From Streptomyces fradiae (GTDB lineage Bacteria > Actinomycetota > Actinomycetes > Streptomycetales > Streptomycetaceae): DNA of 64,000 nt. A program made the position numbers and the translations under genes. Under the pieces are notes generated by a model. The model saw nothing but the letters and a program-made list of their open reading frames with translations, searched no databases and was not told the DNA's origin. The stretch is from contig NZ_CP065958.1 of the NCBI RefSeq assembly GCF_041270065.1, positions 6,758,001 to 6,822,000 on the forward strand. The letters run 5' to 3'. Shown here one piece after another: positions 56,940 through 64,000 of the stretch (the stretch's first letter is position 1; each line of letters starts with the position of its first letter).

Positions 56940-59177
56940 GTGGGTGAACGGCGAGGACCGGCGGCCGCGGGCCCGCACCGGGGCCCGGACCGGGGCCCGG
57001 ACCGGGGCCGGGTCCGAGGCCGGGTCCGAGGCCGGGTCCTGGACCGGATCCGCTGGCGGAGCGCGAGCCGCGCCGTCCTGCGGGTGATCACCGTGTGGGC
57101 GGTCTCCACCCTCACCCTGCTCCTGCTCGCCGCCCTCCTCCCCGACTTCCAGCTGCAGTCCGCCGACGGCGAGAGCCTCACCACCGTCGCCTTCACCGCC
57201 GCCTGGTGCGCGGGCGCCTTCGGTCTGCTCAGCGCCCTCGTCTGGCCGCTGATCGTGCGCGCGCTGCTGCTCGTACCGGCCCTGGTGCTCGGCCTGTTGG
57301 TGTTCTTCCTCAACGGCTCGCTGCTGCTCCTCGCGCTGCGGCTCAGCACGGACGGACGGGCCGCCGCCGCGCCGGAGACCGCCGTGGTGGTGGCCGCCGT
57401 GATGTCGGCCGTCGCCTCCGCCACCTCCACCGCGCTCGCCGTCCGGGACGACGAGGCGTACCGGCGCCGCCTCTACCGGCTCGCCGACCGCAAGCGGCCC
57501 CGGACCGCCCGTGCGGGCGTCGAGCCGGTGCCCGGCACGGTCTTCCTCCAACTCGACGGCGTCGGCCACCGGGTGCTGACCGACGCGGTCGCCGCCGGCC
57601 GGATGCCGACCGTGGCCGAGTGGCTGGCCACCACCCACACCCTCACCCCCTGGCGCACCGACTGGTCCAGCCAGACCGGCGCCAGCCAGCTCGGCATCCT
57701 GCACGGCTCCAACGAGGACGTGCCCGCCTTCCGCTGGTACGAGAAGGACACCGGCCGGCTCATGGTGTCCAACCGGCCCGCGAGCGCGGTCGAGCTCCAG
57801 CGCCGGGCCGTCGAGCGCACCGGCGACGGCGGACTGCTCACCCTCGACGGCGCCTCGCGCGGCAACCTGTTCAGCGGCGGCGCCGACCAGCTCGCCCTGG
57901 TGCTCTCGATGGCCGCCCGCCGGGGCCGCCGCAACCGCTCCCGGGCCGGCTACTTCGCGTACTTCTCCGACCCCGCCAACGCGGTCCGCACCGCCGGCTC
58001 CCTCGTCGCCGAGGTCTTCCGCGAGCTCGCCCAGTCGGTCCGCGCCCGGCTGCGCCGCGACACCCCGCGGGTCTCGCGCGGCGGGCTCTACCCCTTCGTC
58101 CGGGCCTTCGCGACCGTCGTCGAGCGGGACGTCGTGGTCGCCGCCGTGATGGGCGACATGCTCGCCGGACGCACCGCCGTCTACGCCGACCTGGTCGCCT
58201 ACGACGAGGTGGCCCACCACTCCGGCCCGCGGGGACGCGACACCGACCAGGTGCTCGCCCGGCTCGACCGGGCGCTCGGCCTGATCGCCAAGGTCGCCGA
58301 GCACGCGCCCCGCCCGTACCGGATCGTGCTGCTCTCCGACCACGGACAGAGCCCGGGGGAGACCTTCGAGTCGGCCTACGGGCTGACGCTGAAGGATCTC
58401 GTACGGGCCGGATGCGGGCTGCCGGTGTCGCGCCGGGTGCGCAGGACTCGGAGTGGTTCGGAGGCCCGCGACGCCGCGCGCGACGCGCTGCGCAGCGCCC
58501 TGCACCGTCCCGTCGACGAGGCGGGGGAGGCCGGGAAGGACGGCGCGGAGGCGGCGGCCGTGGCCGCGGCCCGCGCGCCCGAACCGGTCGTCCTCGCCTC
58601 CGGCAACCTCGGCCTGGTGTCCTTCCCCGGCGTGCCGCACCGGATGACCCGCGAGGAGATCGACCGCCTCCACCCGGCCCTGCTGCGCACCCTCGCCCAC
58701 CACCCCGGGATCGGCTTCCTCCTCGTCGCGAGCGAGCAGCACGGCTCGGTGGTGCTCGGCGGGGACGGGGCCGAGGTGCCGGTCGCGCGCCTGGCCGACG
58801 ACGAGGGGCCGCTGACCGGTTTCGGTCCGGGCGCGGCCGACGCCGTACGCCGCACCGACGGCTTCCCGCACGTCGCCGACATCATGGTCAACTCGATGCA
58901 CGATCCGGCCGCCGGCACCGTGCACGCCTTCGAGGAGCAGATCGGCTCGCACGGCGGACTCGGCGGCGACCAGTCCCGTCCCTTCCTGCTGTGGCCGCGC
59001 GAGCTGACGCCGCCGCCGGCCGATGTGGCCGGCGCCGAGCGGGTGCACGAGGTGCTGCGCGGCTGGCTGCGGGAGGGCGAGGGACCGCAGGTGCCGCTGG
59101 AGATTTCCCCGTCCAGCGCGGATACGGAAGCATTTCTTCCGGTCGAGGGGCCCGCCGTGCGGGACAAAAACGGGTGA
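56940..59177 (+). CDS. Membrane protein: holin-like TM domain plus alkaline-phosphatase-superfamily domain
   Basis: This 745-aa protein starts with a 45-residue Arg/Gly/Pro repeat (a six-unit 12-bp DNA repeat, see entry), then about four transmembrane segments in the pattern of phage-holin-family/DUF1469 membrane proteins (about residues 45-155). The rest (about 195-745) is a phosphodiesterase/alkaline-phosphatase domain with QLDGVGHRVL, WSSQTGASQLG, AYDEVAHHSGP and LLSDHGQS, the metal ligands of that superfamily. It probably works at the membrane on a lipid or cell-wall phosphate. GTG start; GAACGAGG upstream. Confidence 0.82.
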   Translation: MGERRGPAAAGPHRGPDRGPDRGRVRGRVRGRVLDRIRWRSASRAVLRVITVWAVSTLTLLLLAALLPDFQLQSADGESLTTVAFTAAWCAGAFGLLSALVWPLIVRALLLVPALVLGLLVFFLNGSLLLLALRLSTDGRAAAAPETAVVVAAVMSAVASATSTALAVRDDEAYRRRLYRLADRKRPRTARAGVEPVPGTVFLQLDGVGHRVLTDAVAAGRMPTVAEWLATTHTLTPWRTDWSSQTGASQLGILHGSNEDVPAFRWYEKDTGRLMVSNRPASAVELQRRAVERTGDGGLLTLDGASRGNLFSGGADQLALVLSMAARRGRRNRSRAGYFAYFSDPANAVRTAGSLVAEVFRELAQSVRARLRRDTPRVSRGGLYPFVRAFATVVERDVVVAAVMGDMLAGRTAVYADLVAYDEVAHHSGPRGRDTDQVLARLDRALGLIAKVAEHAPRPYRIVLLSDHGQSPGETFESAYGLTLKDLVRAGCGLPVSRRVRRTRSGSEARDAARDALRSALHRPVDEAGEAGKDGAEAAAVAAARAPEPVVLASGNLGLVSFPGVPHRMTREEIDRLHPALLRTLAHHPGIGFLLVASEQHGSVVLGGDGAEVPVARLADDEGPLTGFGPGAADAVRRTDGFPHVADIMVNSMHDPAAGTVHAFEEQIGSHGGLGGDQSRPFLLWPRELTPPPADVAGAERVHEVLRGWLREGEGPQVPLEISPSSADTEAFLPVEGPAVRDKNG
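56979..57050 (+). repeat. Six tandem 12-bp repeats inside the holin/phosphatase gene
   Basis: Units CGGGGCCCGGAC (two copies), CGGGGCCGGGTC, CGAGGCCGGGTC (two copies) and CTGGACCGGATC follow with exact 12-bp period, encoding four residues each (GPDR, GPDR, GRVR, GRVR, GRVL, DRIR). Because the period is a multiple of three, copy-number change would keep the frame. Confidence 0.8.
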
Positions 59178-59243
59178 TTTGGAGCGTCGTCCCGCCATCC
59201 GGACCATGGTGGCGTTTGTACGACGAGAGGCGCACCACCCCCC

Positions 59244-60644
59244 ATGAGCACGGCCACCACCGCACCCCCCGCCCCGGCCCCCACCCAGGACGCACGGGAA
59301 CCGCGGTCCAGCAAGCACGCCCGGCGCTTCGGGCTCCCCGTCGCGACCGCCCTGGTCATGGGCAACATCATCGGCGGTGGCATCTTCCTGCTCCCCGCCT
59401 CCGTGGCCCCCTTCGGCACCATCAGCCTGCTCGCCTTCGGCGTGCTCACCCTCGGCGCGATCGCCCTCGCGCTGGTCTTCGGCCGGCTCGCCCGCCGACT
59501 CCCGCAGACCGGCGGCCCGTACGTCTACGCCCGCGCCGCCTTCGGCGACTTCGCCGGCTTCCTGGCCGCCTGGTCGTACTGGATCACCGCCTGGGTCTCC
59601 AACGCGGCCCTCGCCGTGGCGGCCGTCGGCTACCTCGACGTGCTCGTCCCGATCCACGAGTCCACGCTCGCCACCATCGCCGCGGCCCTCGCCTTCCAGT
59701 GGCTGCCCGGCCTCGCCAACCTGGCCGGCACGCGCTATGTCGGCGCGGTGCAGATCGTCGCGACCGTGCTGAAGTTCGTGCCGCTGATCCTGGTCGCCGT
59801 CGGCGGACTGTTCTTCTTCGACCCCGACAACCTCGGCCCCTTCCAGGCGAGCGGCGGCAGCGCGCTCGGCGCGGTCTCCGCCTCCGCCGCGATCCTGCTC
59901 TTCAGCTACCTGGGCGTCGAATCCGCCGCCGTCAGCGCCGGCGAGGTCCGCGACCCGCGCCGCAACGTCGGCCGCGCCACCGTCCTCGGCACGCTCGGCG
60001 CCGCCGCCGTCTATCTGCTCGGCACCCTCTCCGTCTTCGGCACGGTCGCCCACGACAAGCTGGTCGGCTCCACGGCGCCCTTCTCCGACGCCACGAACAT
60101 CATGTTCGGCGGCTCCTGGGGCGGCGCCGCCGTCGCCGTCATGGCCATGATCAGCATCCTCGGCGCGCTCAACGGCTGGACCCTGCTCAGCGCCCAGGCC
60201 CCCTACGCCGCCGCCCGCGACGGCCTGTTCCCGAAGGCCTTCACCGTCAAGCGGCGCGGCGTCCCGACCGTCGGTGTCGTCGTCACCGTCGCCCTCGCCT
60301 CGCTCCTGACGGTCTACAACTACACGGCCGGCACCGAGGGCGTCTTCGAGATCCTCGTGCTCGTCACCACCTTCACCGCCACCGTGCCCTATCTGTTGTC
60401 CACCGCCGCCCAGATCCACTTCCTCCTCTCCGGCCGGTCGGATCAGGTCTCCAAGGCCCGTCTCGCCCGCGACGGCGTCCTCGCCCTCGCCGCCTTCGGC
60501 TTCTCGATCTGGCTGGTCGCCGGCGCCGGCTACGCCGCCGTCTACCAGGGCGTGCTGTTCCTCTTCGTCGGCGTCCTGGTGTACGCGGTGATGCCGGCCC
60601 GCAAGAGCCGCGCGGGCGCCGCGGGCGTCACCCCCGAGGGGTGA
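59244..60644 (+). CDS. APC family amino acid permease
   Basis: The 466-aa protein has about 12 hydrophobic segments and the APC signature GNIIGGGIFLLPASVAP in TM1, plus LARRLPQTGGPYVYARAAFGD. TM6 carries FSYLGVESAAVSAGEVRDP, the usual substrate-site helix. It resembles the arginine/agmatine and ornithine antiporter group (ArcD/AdiC-like), but the substrate is not certain. The N-terminus is Ala/Pro/Thr-rich. It follows the phosphatase gene after 66 bp. Confidence 0.9.
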   Translation: MSTATTAPPAPAPTQDAREPRSSKHARRFGLPVATALVMGNIIGGGIFLLPASVAPFGTISLLAFGVLTLGAIALALVFGRLARRLPQTGGPYVYARAAFGDFAGFLAAWSYWITAWVSNAALAVAAVGYLDVLVPIHESTLATIAAALAFQWLPGLANLAGTRYVGAVQIVATVLKFVPLILVAVGGLFFFDPDNLGPFQASGGSALGAVSASAAILLFSYLGVESAAVSAGEVRDPRRNVGRATVLGTLGAAAVYLLGTLSVFGTVAHDKLVGSTAPFSDATNIMFGGSWGGAAVAVMAMISILGALNGWTLLSAQAPYAAARDGLFPKAFTVKRRGVPTVGVVVTVALASLLTVYNYTAGTEGVFEILVLVTTFTATVPYLLSTAAQIHFLLSGRSDQVSKARLARDGVLALAAFGFSIWLVAGAGYAAVYQGVLFLFVGVLVYAVMPARKSRAGAAGVTPEG

Positions 60645-61174
60645 AAAGCGCCCCGGCGACGTAGGCCGGCCGGGCGGATCTTCGCCCCGGCCCGGCAGGT
60701 CCCGGCCGAGGCGGGGCAGTACGGATCACCGTGAGCCCCCGAGCCCGTGTCCGGAGCGTCGCGCCGTCTGCCCCTGGGGGCGGGGCGCGGGGTGTCGGGC
60801 GTGTGTCCGGGGAGGCTGGAGGGACGTCTTCGTACGGGGCGCACCTGGGTGATTCGGCCTCGCGCCGGGGTGTCGGGCGTGTGTCCGGGGAGGGCGGAGT
60901 GCCGTCTTCGTACGGGGTGCACCTGGGTGATTCGGCGTCGCGCCGGGGTGTCGGGCGTGTGTCCGGGGAGGCTGGAGGGACGTCTTCGTACCGGGCGCAC
61001 CCGGGCGATTCCGCCTCGCCCCGGGGTGTCGGGCGCGTGCCCGGGCCTGGCGGAGAGCCATCTTCGGACCGGGGTGTCTCTCGTGCCCGAAGGGCTACGG
61101 GGGGTGCGGCAGGCGCTGCGCGCCGCGGGCACCACCGCCCGGGCGGAGCCCGTGGCCCGGAGGCATTTCCTCCC
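60645..61174. other. 530-bp region holding a 78-bp repeat array
   Basis: This gap after the permease gene contains the tandem repeat below. Long frames are open on both strands, including a plus-strand frame from GTG 60731 that joins the small gene at 61175, but codon use is not clearly coding and no RBS precedes it, so I do not call a gene there. Confidence 0.55.
60789..61072 (+). repeat. 78-bp tandem repeat array (three full copies and a partial fourth)
   Basis: Copies begin at 60789, 60867, 60945 and 61023, each with GGGGTGTCGGGCGTGTGTCC or a close variant, with exact 78-bp (26-codon) period. Copies 1 and 2 are very similar; copy 3 has more changes and copy 4 is cut short and most diverged. 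There are no spacers, so it is not a CRISPR. Confidence 0.85.
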
Positions 61175-61531
61175 GTGCCGCGGGTCGTACCCCCGCCCGG
61201 GCGCAGCCCCGGGGGCGGGCGATCCGGGCACGGCCCGGGCCGGGGTGCCCGGTTCGCGCTCGCGGTGCTGCTCGTGCTCGCCGCGCTGCTCGGCGCGGGC
61301 GCCGGCGGGGCGGCGGCCTTCGGCGAGGGCGAGATCCGGTCCGTGTCCGCCGCGGCCGACCCCGGCGGCGAGACCCACGAGACCGCCGAGCTCCAGGCCA
61401 CCGCGCCCCTCCGGCGCACGCACCGGCGGCCCGCGCCGCCTCCCTGCCCGGTCCGTCCCACCGCGCCCGCACCCGTCCCCGTACCCGCCGCGCGTGGCGC
61501 CGCTCCCCGGTCGGCGGTGATGCGGTGCTGA
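61175..61531 (+). CDS. Small membrane-anchored protein of unknown function
   Basis: The protein is 118 aa from GTG 61175 (GGAGG about 11 nt upstream). It has a basic start, one strong transmembrane segment (RFALAVLLVLAALLGAGAG) and a short extracellular or periplasmic tail rich in proline and alanine. The same frame extends back through the 78-bp repeats to 60731; whether the repeats are translated is unclear. It lies 52 bp before the next small gene. Confidence 0.5.
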   Translation: MPRVVPPPGRSPGGGRSGHGPGRGARFALAVLLVLAALLGAGAGGAAAFGEGEIRSVSAAADPGGETHETAELQATAPLRRTHRRPAPPPCPVRPTAPAPVPVPAARGAAPRSAVMRC

Positions 61532-61583
61532 GAGGCCCTGCCTCCCAGCACCCCACACCCCCCACCGCAAGGAGCGCACCGCC

Positions 61584-61736
61584 ATGCCCGTCGACCCCTT
61601 CGCCGTCCTCAACGCCCTGCTCCGCGCCGAGGCCGCCCGCAACCGCAGCCCCGAACCCCCCACCCCGGAATCGGCCCCGACGCCGGAGCGCGTCCCCACC
61701 GAACCGACGCCCCGCCGGGAGCCCCGCCCCGAGTGA
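61584..61736 (+). CDS. Small protein, 50 aa, unknown function
   Basis: ATG at 61584 follows AAGGAG (61569-61574). The protein begins MPVDPFAVLNALLRAEAAR, a helical N-terminus I recall from short Streptomyces hypotheticals, and continues with a disordered Pro/Glu/Thr-rich tail. It follows the small membrane protein after 52 bp and may be in the same operon. It ends at TGA 61734-61736. Confidence 0.6.
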   Translation: MPVDPFAVLNALLRAEAARNRSPEPPTPESAPTPERVPTEPTPRREPRPE

Positions 61737-61925
61737 CCCCCGCCCCGGCGGACCGGCACGCGGATGCCCGTACCCGCCCGGTCCGCCTGGCCGCCTGCCG
61801 TACCGCTGCCCGGTGACTCGGCTGCCGCGCCTGCGGGTCAGGCTCGCGCCGTCGCGGCGATTCCGGCCGGGCCACTGCCCCGCCCGGCGGGCCGGACTCA
61901 TGCCCCATGCCGTACCGCCGCGCGG

Positions 61926-63131
61926 CTACGCCTCTGCCGTCGGTTCCGGCCGGGCCGCCGCCCCGCGTCCGTGCACCAGCACCAGGGCGAGGATCGCCGC
62001 CGCGAGGAGCGCGAGGGCCAGTAGGGCCGGGATGTGCTGCACCAGGGGGCCGGCCGCGAGGCCGAGCGCGCCGCCGACGAGGAGGGCGGTCGGGCGGCGG
62101 CCCGTGGAGCGCAGGACGATCGCCGCGGCGCCGAGGAGGAACACGCCGACGCCGCCGGCGAGCGACCAGGCCACCGTGCCGTGCAGGGGCTCGGCCAGGG
62201 CGTAGTGGCCGGTGTCGGCGACCTGGGTGAGGACCTTCTTCATGCCGAGGGCGCACAGCACCACGCCGGCCACCAGCGGCAGATGGAGGAAGGTGTAGAC
62301 GTCGCGGGCGAAGCGCGTGCGGTCGTCGCCGTCGAGCGCGCCGAGCCGGTGCTCGGCCGGCTCGCCGAAGCGGCGGAAGTACAGCGCCCACAGCCCGGCG
62401 GAGAGCAGCAGCCCCGCCGCGCACGCGCCGATCACCGCCACCGTCAGCGGGAAGTCGGCCACGCCGACACCCATCGCCACGATCGACTCGCCGAGCGCGA
62501 TGATCACGATGAGACCGTGCCGTTCGGCGAAGTGGCCGGGGGAGTTGACCCGCCAGCCGGACGCGCCGGTGACATAGATGCCGCCGTAGTCGATCAGGAC
62601 CGCGCCCAGCCAGAGCAGCAGCCGCGGCGTCCCCTCGTACGCGCAGCCCGCGAGCAGCAGCGCCAGCGGCGGCGCGACCGAGAGCAGCGCCGTGCGGCGC
62701 AGGGTGCGGTGCAGGGCCGTGTCGCCGGGGCTGGCGATCCGGTACGAGACCAGGTGCAGCACCCGCACCAGACCGTACGAGGCCACGAACACCAGCGGCA
62801 GCGGCAGCCCGCCGGTGGCGTCCGCGAAGAGCTCCGGCACCGCGAGGGACACCACGAACACCACTGCCATCACGGTCACCAGGACCCCGAACAGCGCGCC
62901 GGCGTCGGCCCGTACGACATTGCCCAGCCAGGCGAAGCAGCACCAGCACCACCACAGCAGCGCGAGCACCACCATCCCCTCGACCACCCGGGTCGGCGAC
63001 GGCGCGGCCGCCATCAGCGCCGTGACCTGCGTGATCGCATAGACGAAGACCAGATCGAAGAACAACTCCGCGGGCGTCACCTTGTGATCGCCCCCGGTCG
63101 CCACCATGCGTGACCGATTCCCGGCCGCCAT
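61926..63131 (-). CDS. Low temperature requirement protein A (LtrA) family membrane protein
   Basis: The 401-aa protein starts with the family motif HKVTPAELFFDLVFVYAITQ and has about ten to twelve hydrophobic segments. FAERHGLIVIIALGESIVAMG is the second conserved LtrA block, with the acidic GES in a membrane segment. Named for a Listeria growth phenotype, its molecular role is unknown. The ATG at 63131 is used; a start at MVATGGD is possible. It ends convergent with the small gene at 61584. Confidence 0.9.
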   Translation of the reverse strand: MAAGNRSRMVATGGDHKVTPAELFFDLVFVYAITQVTALMAAAPSPTRVVEGMVVLALLWWCWCCFAWLGNVVRADAGALFGVLVTVMAVVFVVSLAVPELFADATGGLPLPLVFVASYGLVRVLHLVSYRIASPGDTALHRTLRRTALLSVAPPLALLLAGCAYEGTPRLLLWLGAVLIDYGGIYVTGASGWRVNSPGHFAERHGLIVIIALGESIVAMGVGVADFPLTVAVIGACAAGLLLSAGLWALYFRRFGEPAEHRLGALDGDDRTRFARDVYTFLHLPLVAGVVLCALGMKKVLTQVADTGHYALAEPLHGTVAWSLAGGVGVFLLGAAAIVLRSTGRRPTALLVGGALGLAAGPLVQHIPALLALALLAAAILALVLVHGRGAAARPEPTAEA

Positions 63132-63363
63132 CCCGCGCCCCCTCGTCTCCCGGCCGCGCCCCCGCCGGCCGTCCCGGCGCGCACCCTACCGGCCCGGGGC
63201 GGCTCCCCGTCCCGCATTACCTCCGACGTAATCGACGCACCGGCCCGCCCCCGGCAAGCTCAAGGCACCGGTTCCCGGGCGGCGCACTCCGTCCGGGAAC
63301 CGGGCACCGGACACCCACGCCGCCCCCACCCACTCAACCGCCCTGCCAGGAAGGTGATCTCCC

Positions 63364-63801
63364 ATGTCCCAGGCCCTGCTCACCGGCCTCTCCCGCACCA
63401 CCGAGCCGCGGTCCATGGTCCGCCGGTTCCTCGCGCTCGACGCCGTCGTCACCGGCGCCAACGGGCTCGCCTACGCCGCCGTCCCCGGACCGCTCGGCGA
63501 ACTCCTCGGCGTCGACCGGGGGTTGCTCTTCGAGCTCGGGCTCCTCCTCGTCGCGTACGCCGCCGGGGTGGCCTGGCTCGCGAGCCGGACGCGGCCCGCG
63601 GCGGGCGGGGTGAAGGCCGTCGTGGGCATCAACCTGCTGTGGACCGTGCTGAGCGTGGTCGCCCTCGTGGCCTGGCTGGAGCCGACCACCGCCGGCACGG
63701 TGTGGACCCTGCTCCAGGCCGGCACCGTCGCCGGCTTCGCGGCCCTCCAGTGGTCCGCCCTGCGTGCCGACGCTGCCGACGCCGCCGATACCACCCGCTG
63801 A
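63364..63801 (+). CDS. Small four-TM membrane protein of unknown function
   Basis: The 145-aa protein has four hydrophobic segments (about residues 22-45, 50-72, 82-104 and 110-130) with short loops. RFLALDAVVTGANGLAYAA is the first. No catalytic residues are visible. GGAAGGTGATCTCCC precedes the ATG. Similar short integral membrane proteins are common in Streptomyces, with no function known to me. Confidence 0.78.
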   Translation: MSQALLTGLSRTTEPRSMVRRFLALDAVVTGANGLAYAAVPGPLGELLGVDRGLLFELGLLLVAYAAGVAWLASRTRPAAGGVKAVVGINLLWTVLSVVALVAWLEPTTAGTVWTLLQAGTVAGFAALQWSALRADAADAADTTR

Positions 63802-64000
63802 TCAGCCGCTGAGCGCGTGCAGATAGGCGACCGTCGCCGGGTCGGCCGGCAGCAGCGTCTCGATGGCCAGCTCGGCGACCGTCACGTCCATCGGCGTGTT
63901 GAAGGTCGAGATCGACGACACGAAGGACAGCACGTGCCCGTCGTGCTCGATCCGCATCGGCAGCGCGAAGTACGGATACGGCTCCGGGTCCTCCCGGTCG
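63802..64000 (-). CDS. 3' end of a regulator-like gene cut by the window edge
   Basis: Reading the minus strand from the window edge gives 65 residues ending at TGA (63802-63804): PYFALPMRIEHDGHVLSFV, then STFNTPMDVTVAELAIETLL and PADPATVAYLHALSG. The pattern DVTxxELAIExxxPAD is one I recall from the C-terminal sensor part of certain Streptomyces HTH (XRE-type) regulators, but the DNA-binding half lies outside the window, so the family is tentative. Confidence 0.4.
   Translation of the reverse strand, partial: DREDPEPYPYFALPMRIEHDGHVLSFVSSISTFNTPMDVTVAELAIETLLPADPATVAYLHALSG

Noticed and set aside
56940..59177. Prophage holin
   Set aside because: The holin-like segment is fused to a large phosphodiesterase domain and there are no phage genes around it.
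56574..60419. A 1281-codon open frame on the minus strand
   Set aside because: It is antisense to the well-supported phosphatase and permease genes; long open frames on the opposite strand are expected at this GC content and it shows no known domain.
60789..61072. CRISPR array
   Set aside because: The 78-bp units abut without spacers and no cas gene is near.
60731..61531. One 266-aa gene through the 78-bp repeats
   Set aside because: Several frames are open across the repeats on both strands and there is no ribosome-binding site at 60731, so only the part from 61175 is called; translation of the repeats stays an open question in the findings.
1..64000. tRNA, rRNA or riboswitch genes
   Set aside because: I looked for cloverleaf-like CCA ends, rRNA-like sequence and familiar riboswitch cores in the gaps between genes and saw none I could support by eye.

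Overview
The window is high-GC DNA (roughly 70% or more G+C, with the third-codon G/C bias seen in every gene) from the chromosome of an actinomycete, almost certainly a Streptomyces. The evidence is the GC content, frequent GTG starts, several apparently leaderless genes, actinomycete-specific families (DUF6230, DUF6114, DUF6204, an Rv2578c-type radical SAM protein, LtrA) and an ethylmalonyl-CoA gene cluster in the order I remember from S. coelicolor around ccr. About 62 protein genes are supported. I saw no rRNA, tRNA, CRISPR array, insertion sequence or prophage, and the gene content looks like vertically inherited core or near-core chromosome.

Layout. (1) 75-8099: a FAD oxidoreductase, a VOC protein and a TetR regulator, an Ada/AlkA-type DNA repair fusion followed by a separate alkyltransferase (Ogt), and four ADP-ribose-related genes (macrodomain, sirtuin, NUDIX hydrolase, ADP-ribosylglycohydrolase). 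(2) 8181-12756: a BCCT transporter, a glycerate kinase and the pssA/psd phosphatidylethanolamine genes. (3) 12925-22173, all on the minus strand: ethylmalonyl-CoA pathway genes (ccr, ecm, mcl, a MaoC hydratase, an acyl-CoA dehydrogenase), a TetR regulator and a duplicated 3-hydroxyacyl-CoA dehydrogenase. Together they convert acetoacetyl/crotonyl-CoA to glyoxylate and propionyl-CoA and can supply ethylmalonyl-CoA. (4) 22443-25697: a HEAT-repeat protein, an AraC regulator, a signal peptidase I and a TetR regulator. (5) 25866-29617: a six-gene operon of DUF6230 and DUF6114 proteins plus one other secreted protein, with no established function; this is the best candidate here for an undescribed system.

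(6) 29642-35821: a secreted peptidase, a radical SAM protein behind a LexA-type SOS box, a SRPBCC protein, and an MFS transporter fused to three beta-sandwich domains. (7) 36222-42711: an unrecognised acidic protein diverging from a four-gene peptidase operon (DppA-like M55, M20, S9, LD-carboxypeptidase S66). (8) 42746-47142: two GntR regulators around adenosine deaminase, with identical operator-like palindromes before the second regulator and at the adenosine deaminase start, then small membrane proteins, a GNAT and DUF6204. (9) 47290-56826: DUF5107/TPR protein, methyltransferase, GNAT, sulfite-oxidase-like molybdoenzyme, an aminotransferase-fold protein with no lysine, two MBL-fold hydrolases, a DedA protein and a small unknown. 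(10) 56940-64000: a holin-like/phosphodiesterase fusion, an APC permease, a 78-bp tandem repeat array, two small genes, LtrA, a small membrane protein and the 3' end of a minus-strand gene cut by the window edge.

Regulatory signals stand out. Many genes start 6-7 bases after a TAnnnT-like -10 element, which suggests leaderless transcripts. Clean palindromes lie in the ccr, psd, DUF6230, radical SAM and GntR promoter regions.
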